A DNA stretch of 64,000 nt from Paramarasmius palmivorus. Taxonomy: Eukaryota > Basidiomycota > Agaricomycetes > Agaricales > Marasmiaceae. This document shows, in pieces, positions 10,869 to 23,000 of the stretch. The notes under the pieces are model-generated. The model had not been told where the DNA came from. It did no database searches and saw nothing but the letters and a program-made list of their open reading frames with translations. Where the stretch lies: assembly GCA_037176845.1 (NCBI GenBank), contig JAYKXP010000200.1, forward strand, positions 1-64,000. Reading direction: 5' to 3'. The position numbers and the translations under genes are program-made. Position 1 is the first letter of the stretch, and each line of letters starts with the position of its first letter.

Positions 10869-10936
10869 GTAATTGATGCTTTTGATAAAGTAACTTTACA
10901 TTTGAAAAGAGATCTGAAAGAGCACATGATAATGTA

Positions 10937-13900
10937 TTAAGAACCTAAATCTTCCTCTAATAGGATCAGCTTATCAGAAAGCGACAATGTACTAAGCCCA
11001 TGATCGTCATCGCTGTCCTCCTCCTCACTGATACCATCCTGTGTCTCTCCATTTAATAGTCCCTCATCGTCCTGACCCTCATCATCACTCTCATCTCCAC
11101 TCTCTTCCCCACTCTCGTCCCCACTCTCATCTTCGCTCTCAACCTCACTAGGGCTTTGATAATCGCTATCGTCGTTATCATCACTGTCTTCATTGTCGCT
11201 AAGTACGTCACGTTTCCGTTTCATGGAGGCTGTAGTTGATAAGGGAACGATGTCGGTTAAGGATATGGCAGGCACAAAGTCTCTTGCCTCTTTGACCTTA
11301 GCCTTAGCCCATCTTGCAACGAATCGTTTGGCAATCTTGTTCTTGACTGCTGCTTGCTGGTATGCGTAGGCTGAGCATCCATCACGATGAGGCCCAGTAA
11401 GGGAGGACATGTTTGCACGAGCGTTCCACCAGTCTTCTTGCCATTGCAATGTCTTCAAGCAACGACGCATCTCTTCCTGGAGGAGAAGTACTTCTTCCTG
11501 CCAGCGTCGAACACGCGCATAAGACTTGCAATACTCCACTCTAAGGCCTGAGAATGGCATTACTAGAGCACTGACATCAATAAGTGGATCATACCTTCAT
11601 GTAGAGCTTCGCTAGTCAAAGCATTGCCAGATTGATGACTGGCCCCTTCCCAGATCCAAGAGATTATCCGAACACTTTCACCGGCACCTGCTGGAAGTCG
11701 TTCCTGGCCAGCATTTTCCCGACGCTGGGCCTCAGCTCGCTTTGGCTTTGCAACCTTCCTCTTCGCCTTCTCAGAAGGATCCAATTCGTCCATACATCGA
11801 ACATGATCTTCCTTGAGCTGACGCCACTTCATTTCCGATTTGTCTTTCCCAAGGAGAGAACACATCGCACTCCACGCTGTACGATATGTGGCTGCAGCTA
11901 AATGAACCTTGGCTTGTTGACGATCGACCAAGTTACGGGAACGAGTGGTTACCCCTTGCTTCCTAGCATTCCTCTTCTTGTATCGGAGTAGTCGCTGCTT
12001 GACAATCAGGTGGTGACGGAGAGTGTTGAGTGACTCGTTGAGTTGGCCTTCACGGAGCCGTCTTTCAATATCAACGACCTCTGGTACACAACTAGGAGCT
12101 TGTCGTTGCGTATCAGAGAAGGAAGAGGGAAGGAGAAGTGGTACGTCCTCGGCATTCGGGGAGAGTTTGTCTGGAGGCAAGGTGGCAAATATTTGAAGTG
12201 ATATAGGTGAATATTTTCGCTGGAGAGTGCGGAGACGTTTGATTTGGCGGAGCAGTTTCGTGCGCCGGTTTACAAGGTTTGTCAGTTGCTTGGGAGTGGC
12301 AGCATGCGTACGTTTGATATCTTCCTGCAACTCTAGCCTGATCGAGGATTTGTTAGCATGGTAATGAGGTGACCCAAAGGAAGGTACTCACTGCTTAGCT
12401 TCTAACTCTATCCCAAAGTAAACGAACTCAGAAGCTGTCGTGTTATCAGCACTAGGTAAGTCTGCTTTTGCCTTTTCATTTTCCTCTTTCGCTAACTCAA
12501 GGCGGACTGATGTTAATGTGATACCTGTAAGATAGTCAATTAATGGACTAAACTAAGAATGAAGAGTACTCACCACATTCAGGTAATGAAAATGGATTGT
12601 CCTCTGAAACGCCGCTTTCAAAACTGTGAACAGCGCGTATCCATTCCGCAGCTTCCTGTTTCTGATGCTGGCTAAATTCAAGCCATGATTCATGCTGGCT
12701 CTTGAACTGCTTAACAGCATTGAGCAGTCGTTTCGCAAGAAGCCTATCTGAATGATAGTCAGAAGAGAAAGATAGATATACAAAGGAGATATAGCTTACC
12801 TAGACCAATCACTTTCATCCAATTCCAGTCGCTGCAATGGTCCTCTAGCGTATCATGATGCGAGCCAGGTCCCATCTCTTTAATACTGGTTGCGACAGTT
12901 CCGATTCCGGACCAAACACGTTCAATTCCTTCCGCATCAGTCTCGCCTGCACCTTCGGTGTACAATAGCGAGAATTTTTCTTGACACTTGAGAAGATGAC
13001 CAAGGATGTGTAGCTTGGGGATGGCCAATTTCAGGACACGGCGTGTAAGAATTTGGCGGACAAGAAGGGGAAGTTGCTGGAAGCGGTGGTACAATTTCTT
13101 TGACCACTGACACATGATGTCGTATGACATCAGTATCAATAGGAGAAGAGGAACATGACGAAGTAACGAAGCTACAATGTAGTCCATATTCGAATATCTA
13201 AAGGGGAGAATAAGACCTTGCTGTTCAAACAAAATGATGACTATTTACCTTTCTCCAACTTGCAGCGCTCCCAATCCATTAGGTAGGATCATCTCATGGC
13301 GGGCGCAAAGCCCCGCGCCCTTTCCCGTCTCGTCGTATCCAACATTGTACTTAGTATTGGCATGGTCGAGGGCAGAGAGCCCGGTACACGTCGACATCTA
13401 AGGTGATGTTCAGCGAATTGTCCCCAACATTATCATATACGCACTTCTTTTTGCTCGCTCATCTTGCGCACCCATTCACTGTAAGGGCCTTGTTCGACAA
13501 AATACGCCCATCCATCCTGCAGACTCGGATCTTTGCTCCACGAGGATACTTTCTTCCGTTTTAACCGAAAGCATGCATCGATGGAGATGAAAAGACAGTA
13601 TAAGAACCTAGTCTAGCGAGTGAGTGAAGCCCTATTCAAACCAAATGAAAGAAACAGCTAACCGTTGTTGTTGCGGCACTGTATCCCAACCCTTTGGTAG
13701 GTTAACATCTGGAATAGGACAGGCGATACAGGGAACAGCGAGTTCTCCTGGCCTGGTGGCGTCAACCTTTCGCTCAACATCATGGCCACGACCTGCCCGA
13801 CGAAGCATACGGAGATTTCGCCATTGCCGAACCATTCGGAGAAATTCCTTATACCGATTCTGAAAACTCGGTCAGGATCCCTGCTACAATGAGGTAGAGA

Positions 13901-14979
13901 AATCTTACCCCAAGCAACTTCCCAGTATTGTCGGTGATGCGTTCCAATGACCTGTAGTAGTCGAAAGCCGTAATCTTCCCGGTGAGTGTCATAAGCTGGA
14001 ACTGTTGTAGACAGCGAAAGGTGCATGCGGTTTTCGGTCTAGTTGTTGTTGAAGGAAACCATTCGTGGAGCATAAGTTGCTCCCACTTTTGTTGTTGAAC
14101 CTTGCTTTCTGGCCAAATCGATGCGGTACAGCCACAATAATGTAGTGAGACGTGATGCAAGCCTGATATGTCCAGAACAGTGAATTCTTCAGGGCCCTTA
14201 ACAGGGAGCGGACACCGGGAACCATCAGGATGGCGTAGCTGAACCTTCAGACCGAGACGTCGAAGTGAAACGCGCTCAAAATGCCGACCATTCCAGTGCT
14301 AAACGCAGACTAGATGAGAATAAATATAAAGAAGGTAAAATCACGTACCTTGACTCGATGAAGAGGCGTAAACGTATGTCGTTGAATACAGCAGTCTTGG
14401 CACATCAACGCCATTGAACTGCAGTCCATACACCTTAATGTGGGAGAAACAGGCTCCTTTCGAGGCGGGCAGAATGTACACGCTTCCGGAACACTCTGTC
14501 CACGCCCTTTGAGAAGTAGCGTGATGGCCAGGAACTGGTCTCGGTACTTGAGGAAACCTTTCATAGGCGAGTCCTAGCGGGATGTTGCTTCAGCAATGTC
14601 TTCAAGATTTTGGTATATTACTCACCGATTCGTATTCCTTCCTTGGCTGCTTCTCCGAGTCTTTCTCTTCCCTCGTAGGAGAATCAGCCTCAGGTACAGT
14701 GTCATCCATCGGAATATCCTCCCAGGCATCCCAATCAGAAGAAGGATGCATTGACGTATATTCCCTAGCCTTCACGGGCGACTGAGGTGGTGCTGCAGCG
14801 ACACGTGTGTGTAGACGGCGACCATCTTGGGAGATGGTTTGAGTCTTGATGATATTGTCCCGTTCTTCGTGGAAAGAGATACCGAGGGACGAGAACGACG
14901 TGAATGCACTGAGAGTGTTATTGGTGCTGTGTCTGAAGGTTCCTTTGCTGATGCCTGAGTTGGATGTCTTGCGGGACAT
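10937..14979 (-). CDS. KDZ (Kyakuja-Dileera-Zisupton) transposase with CxC2 zinc cluster
   Basis: At least nine exons run from the ATG at about 14979 to the stop at 10937. Exon 1 (14979-14626) is a disordered, acidic N terminus. Exon 2 (14573-14349) carries the CxC2 cluster, with CTFC, CMDC and CQDCC pairs followed by HTFTPLH. A helical region follows. The catalytic core has IDACFRLKRK, GLSALDHANTKYNVGY, SYDIMCQW, IPKLHILGH and GAGETDAEGIERVW, then SDWNWMKVIGLG, all characteristic KDZ blocks with conserved acidic residues of the RNase H-like fold. A coiled-coil region and a very acidic tail (GDESGEESGDESDDEG) end it. Each intron has GT...AG and joins conserved blocks in frame, for example GTGAGTAA at 14625 and GTACGTGA at 14348. 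It should cut and integrate the element through the flanking TIRs. It looks full length and possibly active. The other reading-frame start, at 15006, is less likely. Confidence 0.85.
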
Positions 14980-15170
14980 GATGGAGTGAAGGAAGGCTAC
15001 CGTCACCGTGACAGGTCACAGAGCAAGTATCGGAACGACTACTTAGTCTCTTTCTCCGAGCTCTCGTAACTAGGAACATTTCGGAGAACTCGGAGTAAAT
15101 TTGGCTAATGGCCTCAACATCGTCGACGTTTCGGTCCTCAAACTACGAGATATAGAAAAGATATGAAAAT

Positions 15171-17031
15171 CTACTTTTTGTACATATTCTGCAGTTCGTC
15201 CATGTTAGAGTACATAAAAAGTCCACTTTTGAGACGCTCTTTATCCCTAGCAGCTGCCGCTTTCCTTTGAGACCTATCCATGTTAGAACGAAGCTGAAAC
15301 CCATCATCCACCCAGCGAAACAGTCCCCCTGCGGTATATTGAGTGAAGGAGTAGCGTGATTCGCCATCAGCGATTGGAGTGTTTGAATGTCTGATATACG
15401 CCGATGGAATCAAAATCGTCCAACCGGGAGGAAATTCCAGCACCAGGCCTAGCTCCCAGAGAACAATGTGACCACCTTTTGTATGGTCAAAGTTACCAAG
15501 CGCCGTAATAGCGCACCAGCCAAAAATGTAATTGAGGTGGTCAATATGTTGAACGGTGACGGTATTGGGGCCGAAGTTGTAGGTTGCACACGCCCATATA
15601 CTGTTCGAAAAGTTTCGGCAACAGCCTGGATGACGCTCACGAAGACGAGTATCATAGTCCCGGTAATGTTGGTATAACCTGGGGGCCCATGTTGCGAATG
15701 CGCCGTTGGCGTGGCCAGCCAAACGTTTGAAGCACGGCTGGTCTGTGAGCACTTCAAGCTGCTCTTGATTAGAGAGAATATGATATATCCGCTTGGGAAA
15801 CTGAAAAATGATATCAGCCGCTATTCAAACTAGGAGATCGCAGTTCAAAAACCATACATACCTCCTGACCGCCACCAAAGGAATAACCCCAGGGCTGAAC
15901 GGCGAAGTATCCGCGCTTGTGATATAAACGCTTGTCTTCGAAGTACAACTTGTCCCTTGTCGACTCTAACTGCTCAGCGGCAGTTTTGGCAACTTCATCC
16001 CAGCTCTTATCACCCCGAGGAGCTCCGATAAGTACGCCGATGACAGTATTATTTCTGTCGATGATCGGAATAGAAGTAGCGCTAAACAGGATGTCAGAAA
16101 AGACCCTGCACAAATTATAATAGCAAACGACTCACTCGGCAGGTATTGAAAGTAAACGAAACTTGTGCTTTGAAGTAGGACCTACGAGCTCCTGTAAAGG
16201 ATATACTTGTCCATCGCCATCGGGAACACGACCCAGTTGACCTAGGTAGCCATCGGTTTGCGCATGCATGCTCTGGCTATCAAATTCAGAGACGACAACA
16301 TTCGATTGTTGTAGGTTTTTCCGACCAAGCGAGCGAGACCCTTGCTCCTTGAGCTTTCTGCGCTTCGCTTGTCGGATTCGATGCTTGCGCTGGGTTTCGA
16401 CGTTGCCCTCGGGAAGTCCGGATGCGAAAGGGAGTGCTAGTGTATTAGAATGGGGAGAGCCTTGGGTAGATGGGAGGGGTGATGGCGAGAGTGATGGAAT
16501 AGGTGATGGAGACACCGACGATAAAGGAGAGGCAGAGGTAGATGGAATAGGTGAAGCTGAGTGGGCAGAGAGGGGAGCCAAGGTGGAAGCCAGACGATGT
16601 GCTGACAGAACATCATTTGAGGTGTTTCTCTTCCGTTTCTTGCCCCTACGCCTCTTCTTCGTTCCCCCTGAACCTTCTTGTGATACGGATGAGACGTTTG
16701 GCCCAACTGCAGAGCTGGGCACCGTAGCCGTAGATGAATGTGAATCGTGTGGCGGAGGAGGGGGAGTCGTGCGAGGTGATGGCGAGTTTGAGCTTGGAGT
16801 GAGCGAGCTCAACGGCGAACCGAACGGTGACGGTGAGGCTTCACTCGGAGTGACTGAACTGAGCGGGGAGCCAAAAGGTGAGACATAGGATGGCTCTAGG
16901 TCTGGAGGATCCAGTGGCGGATGGTCTACGACACCGTTAGGGGCCCGTCCGTTGTTCTTCTTTGCACGCGAAAAGATAGTGGTGGCGAGGTCGAAGGTGA
17001 GGTCTGCTCGGAAAACTGTAGTGTGATCCAT
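15171..17031 (-). CDS. TET/JBP-family 2-oxoglutarate/Fe(II) dioxygenase
   Basis: There are three exons: 17031-16136, 16081 to about 15862, and about 15800-15171. Introns are GTGAGTCG...CTGTTTAG (54 nt) and GTATGTATGG...TTTTTCAG. The first ~300 residues are low-complexity Ser/Pro repeats with a basic cluster (TKKRRRGKKRKR), likely a nuclear signal. The dioxygenase fold follows. TVQHIDHLNY supplies the HxD iron ligands, ALGNFDHTKGGHIVLWELGL is the next strand pair, IRHSNTPI gives the distal His, and RYSFTQYTAGGLFRWV holds the 2-oxoglutarate-binding Arg. This matches the fungal TET/JBP family, which oxidises 5-methylcytosine in DNA. The gene runs in the same direction as the KDZ transposase, 0.19 kb upstream of it. 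All metal and cofactor ligands expected are visible, so activity is plausible. A role in relieving methylation of the element is inference. Confidence 0.85.
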
Positions 17032-18316
17032 GATTCAACTAGTATTTCATAGACGGCGGTTAGCACATGAACGCGGGACGAAAGTTGCCAACGCACTAAT
17101 GAGCCAGAAATGCTTGATTCCGCATGGCTCACTCATGCACCCTGGCTAGAGTACAGTGTAGAGGAGCACCTGCGTACTTAGATCCAGACTTATAAACTTC
17201 CCTCGTTGAGCTGGCATTGTTGATGGAAGACCAGAGCAAGACCGGTACGTTACGAGACCCAGAACGTAGGGCACCGAGTACTCAATTGTCGGAGAAACAA
17301 CTTCCGATAATCGACCCGAGCAAAAAGCGCAAGATGAAAGAAAGCTCTCCTGAGATGAAAGCATCAGACAATAGGTTGCTTCTTCGAAGAAAATAACTCA
17401 CCGGCGATTATCCGTTGAACGGCAAGGCATGCGTCACAAGTGCAGAGATGTCTGAGTCTGGTTCTTCATCGTTCCGGTGAAAATCCGACTAAAATGAAAG
17501 ACAGGGTATGCATCAGACAAAAGGTGCGAGTTTTATAATAATGTAACTTACCGGCGAATCTCCATTGAAAGACAGGGTATGCATCCCAAATCTTCAGCTC
17601 TTTGCCCAACCCAATTCCGGCTAAAATGAAAGACAGGGTATGCATCAGACAGAAGTTCGTAAGGCTTCTCGTGTAATGCGACTTACTGGTGAATTTCCGC
17701 TGGAATACAGGGTACACATGGCACGATGTGGGTGATGAGCGAAACCTCCAGCTGAAATGAAAGACAGGGTATGCATCAGACAGAACGTTGTGAGTTTTCC
17801 GTGTTATGCGACTTACCGGCGAATTTCCGTTGAAAGATAGGGTATGCATCACACGATGCGGGCGATAACCGAAACCGCCGGCACTTCGTCAAACCCAATT
17901 CCAGCTGAAATGAAAGATATGGTATGGCTCAGGCAGTGGAATAAGTCTTTGAAGAACATAACTTACCAGTGAATGTCTGTTTCCAAAGTGAAAGACAGGG
18001 TATGCATCATTCCGCGCGGGAGTATGTTGCTGAAAGACGTAGACGGCGCAAGTCCAATGGGATGAACGTCATCTTCGATTCATTTATGAGCGTATGATGC
18101 TGTTCCTAATGTATTGAAGCCGATGTCGAAAAAAATGAGATGGAGAGGTGATCTTGGTGGATAGAACCCCGGCGTTGAATGCGGCAGCGTCGAAGATGAA
18201 CATGCTGGTGTGACATAAACTTGATGTGGGAACTTTGGTTAGGGTTAGGATCTCAGGCCCGAATCAGGCCCCAGACCCAGGTCCCAATTACCACATACCT
18301 TCTTCTTGCTTTCACC
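17032..18316. promoter_or_regulatory. Intergenic region between divergent TET/JBP and cargo gene B
   Basis: The two genes diverge from this 1.3 kb stretch, so it should contain both promoters. Its centre is the tandem exon-intron-like array (17390-18010). No clear TATA box was located for either gene. Several GT...AG pairs on the minus strand suggest the TET/JBP transcript may begin inside or beyond the array and be spliced through it. Confidence 0.4.
17390..18010 (-). repeat. Tandem exon-intron-like array (period about 70-135 bp)
   Basis: The 20-mer TGAAAGACAGGGTATGCATC or close variants recur at 17495, 17566, 17627, 17758, 17831, 17911 and 17989. Read on the minus strand, each larger unit has a splice donor (CCG|GTAAGT), about 50-60 nt of intron-like sequence ending TTTCATTTTAG or TTTCATTTCAG, then a 65-88-nt exon-like block ending in TTCGCCG or similar. 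At least four donor-acceptor pairs follow in series. Exon-like lengths (88, 65, 69, 87) are not all multiples of three, so the array is unlikely to encode a repeat protein. It lies upstream of the TET/JBP gene and could be its non-coding 5' exons. Confidence 0.7.
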
Positions 18317-19261
18317 ATGTCCTCCCTCGCAGACGAGAGCGAACGTGTAGACCGTCCTATTAGCGCAAAGTACGTTCTTCTTATACGTGTCTCTTTATAC
18401 CTAATTTCTATTCTCAGCCCTTCTTTGTCTTCGGTATCGGAGTCGTCGTCTCCACTTCTCCGTGACAACGACGAACGCGCTTCCCCGTCAAGTTTGGAAT
18501 CAGGACGACTATCCCCACCTCCTTGCGCCCAGCCACGATGCCTTGCCACCAGGTCATTCCCCGAATCTTCGATCTCCGACGCCAGCACTAACACGTCTCC
18601 CCAGCCCGATGACTCGGACATCCTACCCAACAATTCCCGGAAGCAAAGGCAGAGATTTGCAGCAGCGGAGGCAGCAGCTCGTTCGGGCGGAACAATCATA
18701 CCTCTCGTCCCAAGTCGTTCATCGAATTCTGGTCCAAATCACTCACTCAGGCAGTTACGACGATTGGCAGCACGCCGTGTACCATTGCTATCCCACACGT
18801 CGACTCCAATCATCCCTGATTGTGAGCCAACTAACATCCCCTCAAATTCCCTCGAACGCATGGAACGACGCGTGCTTAGTGTTTCGAACACTCTCGAAGC
18901 TGCCCCCGAACACACACTTTCACAGAGGCGGAGGTTGTTCAGCGAAGCGGCTATGAGGCGTAGGGATCGCAATTCCCGACACACACCTCCTGTACGTTTC
19001 CAATGTCAGTACCTTATTTCAATATCTGACAATGTCTCGATAGGATCCATTTGCACCCATTGTTCTACCTACTTTGGTGCATGTGGAGCATGTTCAAATT
19101 TCCGGACCTTCATCTTCACCCTACAGGGTCCCTGTTACCTTGTCAGAGGGAGTAGTCGATAATGACGTGTCATCTCCTCCGCGGCTCCCTTCTTCACCGA
19201 TTGAGATTGTCGCTCAATCTTCTTTCCCGGCAAGTCGAGGCGCGCCAACCGAAGGCCCTTA
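18317..19261 (+). CDS. Cargo gene B: disordered Ser/Arg-rich protein, unknown function
   Basis: Three exons start at the ATG at 18317. The introns are GTACGTTC...TATTCTCAG (about 18370-18418) and GTACGTTTCC...CTCGATAG (about 18991-19042), and the reading frame closes at the TAG ending at 19261. The product of roughly 275 residues is dominated by Ser/Pro with repeated short basic helices (SRKQRQRFAAAEAAARSG, SLRQLRRLAARRV, LERMERRVL, LSQRRRLFSEAAMRRR). These look like repeated amphipathic basic helices. No known domain is recognised. Lying inside the TIRs beside TET/JBP, it is transposon cargo. An earlier ATG at 18221 is in frame but passes through poor sequence, so I prefer 18317. Confidence 0.55.
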
Positions 19262-20023
19262 GGTGAATGGCAGGTAAGTGAGTACCACGTTTCCGCGTAA
19301 CTTTCTCTGAATCGGCTGTGAGGTAGGGTGCTCGGATCTCGCAGATCTCATTCTTAGCGTGTCGTTTTCTTGGTTGAAGCGGTGAGCACAGTTCATCTTG
19401 ACATTCGTTCATATTCTGACCTTCTATTTACAGCTATCATATCGTAATGTCCCGCATCTTGGTTAGACATCAACAAGCGTATTCTATATATAATTGCTTT
19501 TACTGTACATAGCTCCGGATCATCTACGATAGAGATTGCATAATGATAGTGTTTAAGGCCTGGTGGCCTGATTCCTGATTTAATTACCGAAATCTGACTA
19601 TGACATAATCTTCGCAACTTGTTTCTGTACTGTCATTGCCAGGACGTCTCCTTGGTTGCACTCTAGCCAGGGTGCACAAGTGAGCCTTGGTTGGTCTCAA
19701 AGCCGTGCAAGTTTTCGTCATTCGAATGGACATCTGTTCCGCTCTCATAGATCTGAACTTTACTCTGCGGGGATCTGGTGAGTGACATGTTTCATGCGAG
19801 ATGTTCAGATTACTGACTGTCGTTCAACCATATAGTATTCCGTTATGGTCCATCCGCATTTGAAACCTCCGTCGGTCAAATCGCGTCTCAAATGCGACTC
19901 GGCATGCCGTGCTCTATTTGGTTAATCGCTTTGCACCAACCAACACCTTGCACCAAACCGCCACACGCCCTTCTTTGCTGTCATTACCTTACTTTCATTC
20001 CACCACTTTCTACGTCTCTCGCA
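19262..20023. other. Intergenic region between cargo genes B and C
   Basis: It holds several intron-like GT...AG segments but no frame long enough to support. It probably contains the 3' end of gene B and the promoter of gene C, with a pyrimidine-rich stretch just before 20024. Confidence 0.35.
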
Positions 20024-23000
20024 ATGGGCCGCAAGAAATCTAGCAACAAGACTTCGAAAGAACCTCAGAAACGCGGAAATCCTGGTATTTTCCAAGGCGG
20101 TCCCCTCACTGTTTTGGACGGTTGGGTCCCAGAGTACATCAAGTCGCGAGGTAATCGTAGTCCGTTCTGGGCCAAATTCTTTGGAGAATGGAGAACGCTA
20201 TACCCCCCTCTGGATGCAGCTGAGCAAAAAGAGCTATCTGTGTTGAGGGCTCGTCTTGGTATTAAGGCCATCAACATCGACCTTCCAAACGAGGGTGATT
20301 CTTCCCTGGTCCCACTCGGTATGAGCACAAGTTCCTTCCTTTTGGACATCTCTGACATTAATTTTTAGAAGAAGAAGAGAGCGCTGCTCAACCAGTTCCA
20401 GCGGCTGACGCCATCGCCACCAGCATATCAGCTGAAGGACCTGCCCCAGACACCAGTTCCACAGGTACGAGTTTCTTCAAATAAAAACTCTCTGTATAAC
20501 TTACGCGCAATTGATAGCGAATTGCGAATTGAGCCCTGCTGCTCCCGTCGTAGAGACAGACACCAATTCTGCGGGTACGACTTTGGTTTTTATACTCGTT
20601 CATGATACTTATACACAATCGATAGTGAATTGTACCCCTGCTGCTCCTGTCGTAGAGACGGACGCCAATTCTGCAGGTACGAGTTTGGTTTGTGTACTCG
20701 TTCGGTGATATTCATACAGTTGATAGCGAATCGTATCTTGGACCCTGCTGCTCCCGTCGTAGAGACAGAAATGTCCAGCAGCTCCGTAACAGCAACCGCT
20801 ATCCCTCCTGCTGAAGACATCAACATGTCTGATAGCCCTGTCACCATCGTCCCTGCATCCAGCATGGAGACAGATACTTCGAGTGGTGCTGTGGCCACTA
20901 CTGAGCCTGTTGTAGGACTAGACGCTTCTGGTACTGCTACAGCCACTGTTGCTCCCGTCGTAGAAGGTGCCACCAATGCCCCCATCACTTCCCACGATAG
21001 CAAAGCTAACGGCGGTAATATAGATGCGGCTACTCACTCTCCTCAGGCTACGTCATCTTCCCGAGTTGATGTCGAGAAAGCCTCCTCGCCTGAGCCAGCC
21101 TCCACCGAGAAGAAGAAAAAGAAGAACAAGAACAAGAACCAGCGCTCTGAAGCCGATAACATCCTTATTGCTCGTGGTGCTACTGACGAGGTATGGAACT
21201 ATTATCTTGTGGTAATTTTATGCTAAGTTATCCTTCTCACAGCGTTTGAAAACGTGGTTCGGTACTCGTGCGGTCAAGGAAAAGATCGTGAAGAATGATG
21301 ACGCAGCCTGGTCTGGGCTGATGTCTCATTTCAACAAAGATCATGGCAAGGCACCCCGGCGTGTTCCTGACTTTAAGGTTTACGGGGGCCAAGAGGAATT
21401 TCAATCCAAGATCGACGCAAGGATTGCCGAACGATTTGGTGATGATAGCGAAGAAAGCCGGCGCCTCTGCCAACATGTTGATGTCGCCCGGGAGCTCTTT
21501 GAAGAGGAGTCGGATGAAACCAAGAAGAAGATTCATGAGGCAGCTGACGCTTTGTATGAGTCCAGGCGTGAGGAATTCGAGAAGCGAGTTTCTGGTGAAG
21601 GACTCACCAAGAAGGAGGACATACCTGTGTCAGTAGCTTTATCTATCGCGTATTTCAGATTGCTGATCTTGTTTATCCAGGCTTCGCGAGCAGATGGGTG
21701 CCAAGCTGAAGGCTCTTTTTGAGGCTATTGCCAACGCCACCAATACCCGTATATCCTTTGTTGCCATAGGCTATAATGATACATCAGACGACGACGCGTT
21801 TTTTTGCAAGTGAGTACTTAGTACGCATGTTTTCTTGGAATGTAATACAATTTTCGGGATTTGAATAGTATTTTGACTGGTACCACACCGGGCCCGAATC
21901 CACAAAAGTTCAACGAATGGGATCCTGTTGGTTATAAGATGCACCATATTTTATCCTTTGCGGAGTTTGTCAAGGCATGCTCAAGGCTTGAAAAGGGTAA
22001 GCTACACTACTTTTGTGCCCAGATGTTCGGTGTGTATCTTATACAAATTTCAACAGGTTATACAGCAGCACCTCCTGAGCATCCAGCAGAACTCGTCTCA
22101 GCATGTGATGAGGCTGCTGATATAAGCAATCCCACGGTTGGGGATTCCCCAGACGTGGCATCATCTTCTCTCCCCACAACCACTGTTCCAACTGCTATGG
22201 CCTCATCCTCATCTTCATCGACTCAACCTCACAAACGCTCCAGCAAAGAAATTGACTCTGGCGATGATACCCCACACTCTCCGACGCCTGAACTTTCTTC
22301 TGACGACGATCAAAACATCCCCAAGGACAGTGTTGACTATGGAGAATGCGGAATCAAGCTTCTACCCGGGCGTCGTATGGGCAAGTTCTTAGCTGCAGAG
22401 CTCAGGAATACATCACGTCAAGAGCGTACGAAGAAGATGCTTGTCTTCTCCAAGTACACGCAGAAAGAACTCAACAAGGAGGAACAAGCTGCTAAGCAGC
22501 GTTTTGTCACTTCTATGATGGATGAGGACAGCGAAGATGACGATGAGGTGCTGCCGGTAAGGAGTGCAAAGGGGAAGGGAAAGGGAAAGGCAAAGGGGAA
22601 GGGGAAGGGAAAGGCGAAAGGGAAGAGGAAGAAGCTAGAAGATATGGAGCTGGAGGATGATGAGGACGACGAACCAACTCCCAATAGATCCAAGCGCCAG
22701 CGCATCGAAGATCACACCCAGAATACAGAAGAACATATCATTCCTATTTCTAACTCCATCTACGCTACTCCCCCAAGCACCCAGCTCCCTGCATCTACTA
22801 CCACCCCTGATACAGAGGCTGGTGCACGAGTTACTGCCACAGGCACTGGCAATGCTCAGGCAAGTGCTTCTGCACTCATCAGCGCTGCAGGAGATGCCGA
22901 CGTTTATGCTACAGCGCGTAGCACTGGTGGTGCAACTTCGACTGCTCGTGCAGTAGCCCGAGGTGCTGGTCAGCGTTCAGATAGCGTAACGTCTGCTAAT

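Noticed and set aside
16268..16888. 206-codon plus-strand frame opposite the TET/JBP N terminus
   Set aside because: It is the reverse of a Ser/Pro-rich low-complexity coding region, which produces long antisense frames; no motif or splice pattern supports it.
17390..18010. CRISPR-like spacing of a 20-mer
   Set aside because: Spacers are themselves related and carry splice signals; the genome is fungal.
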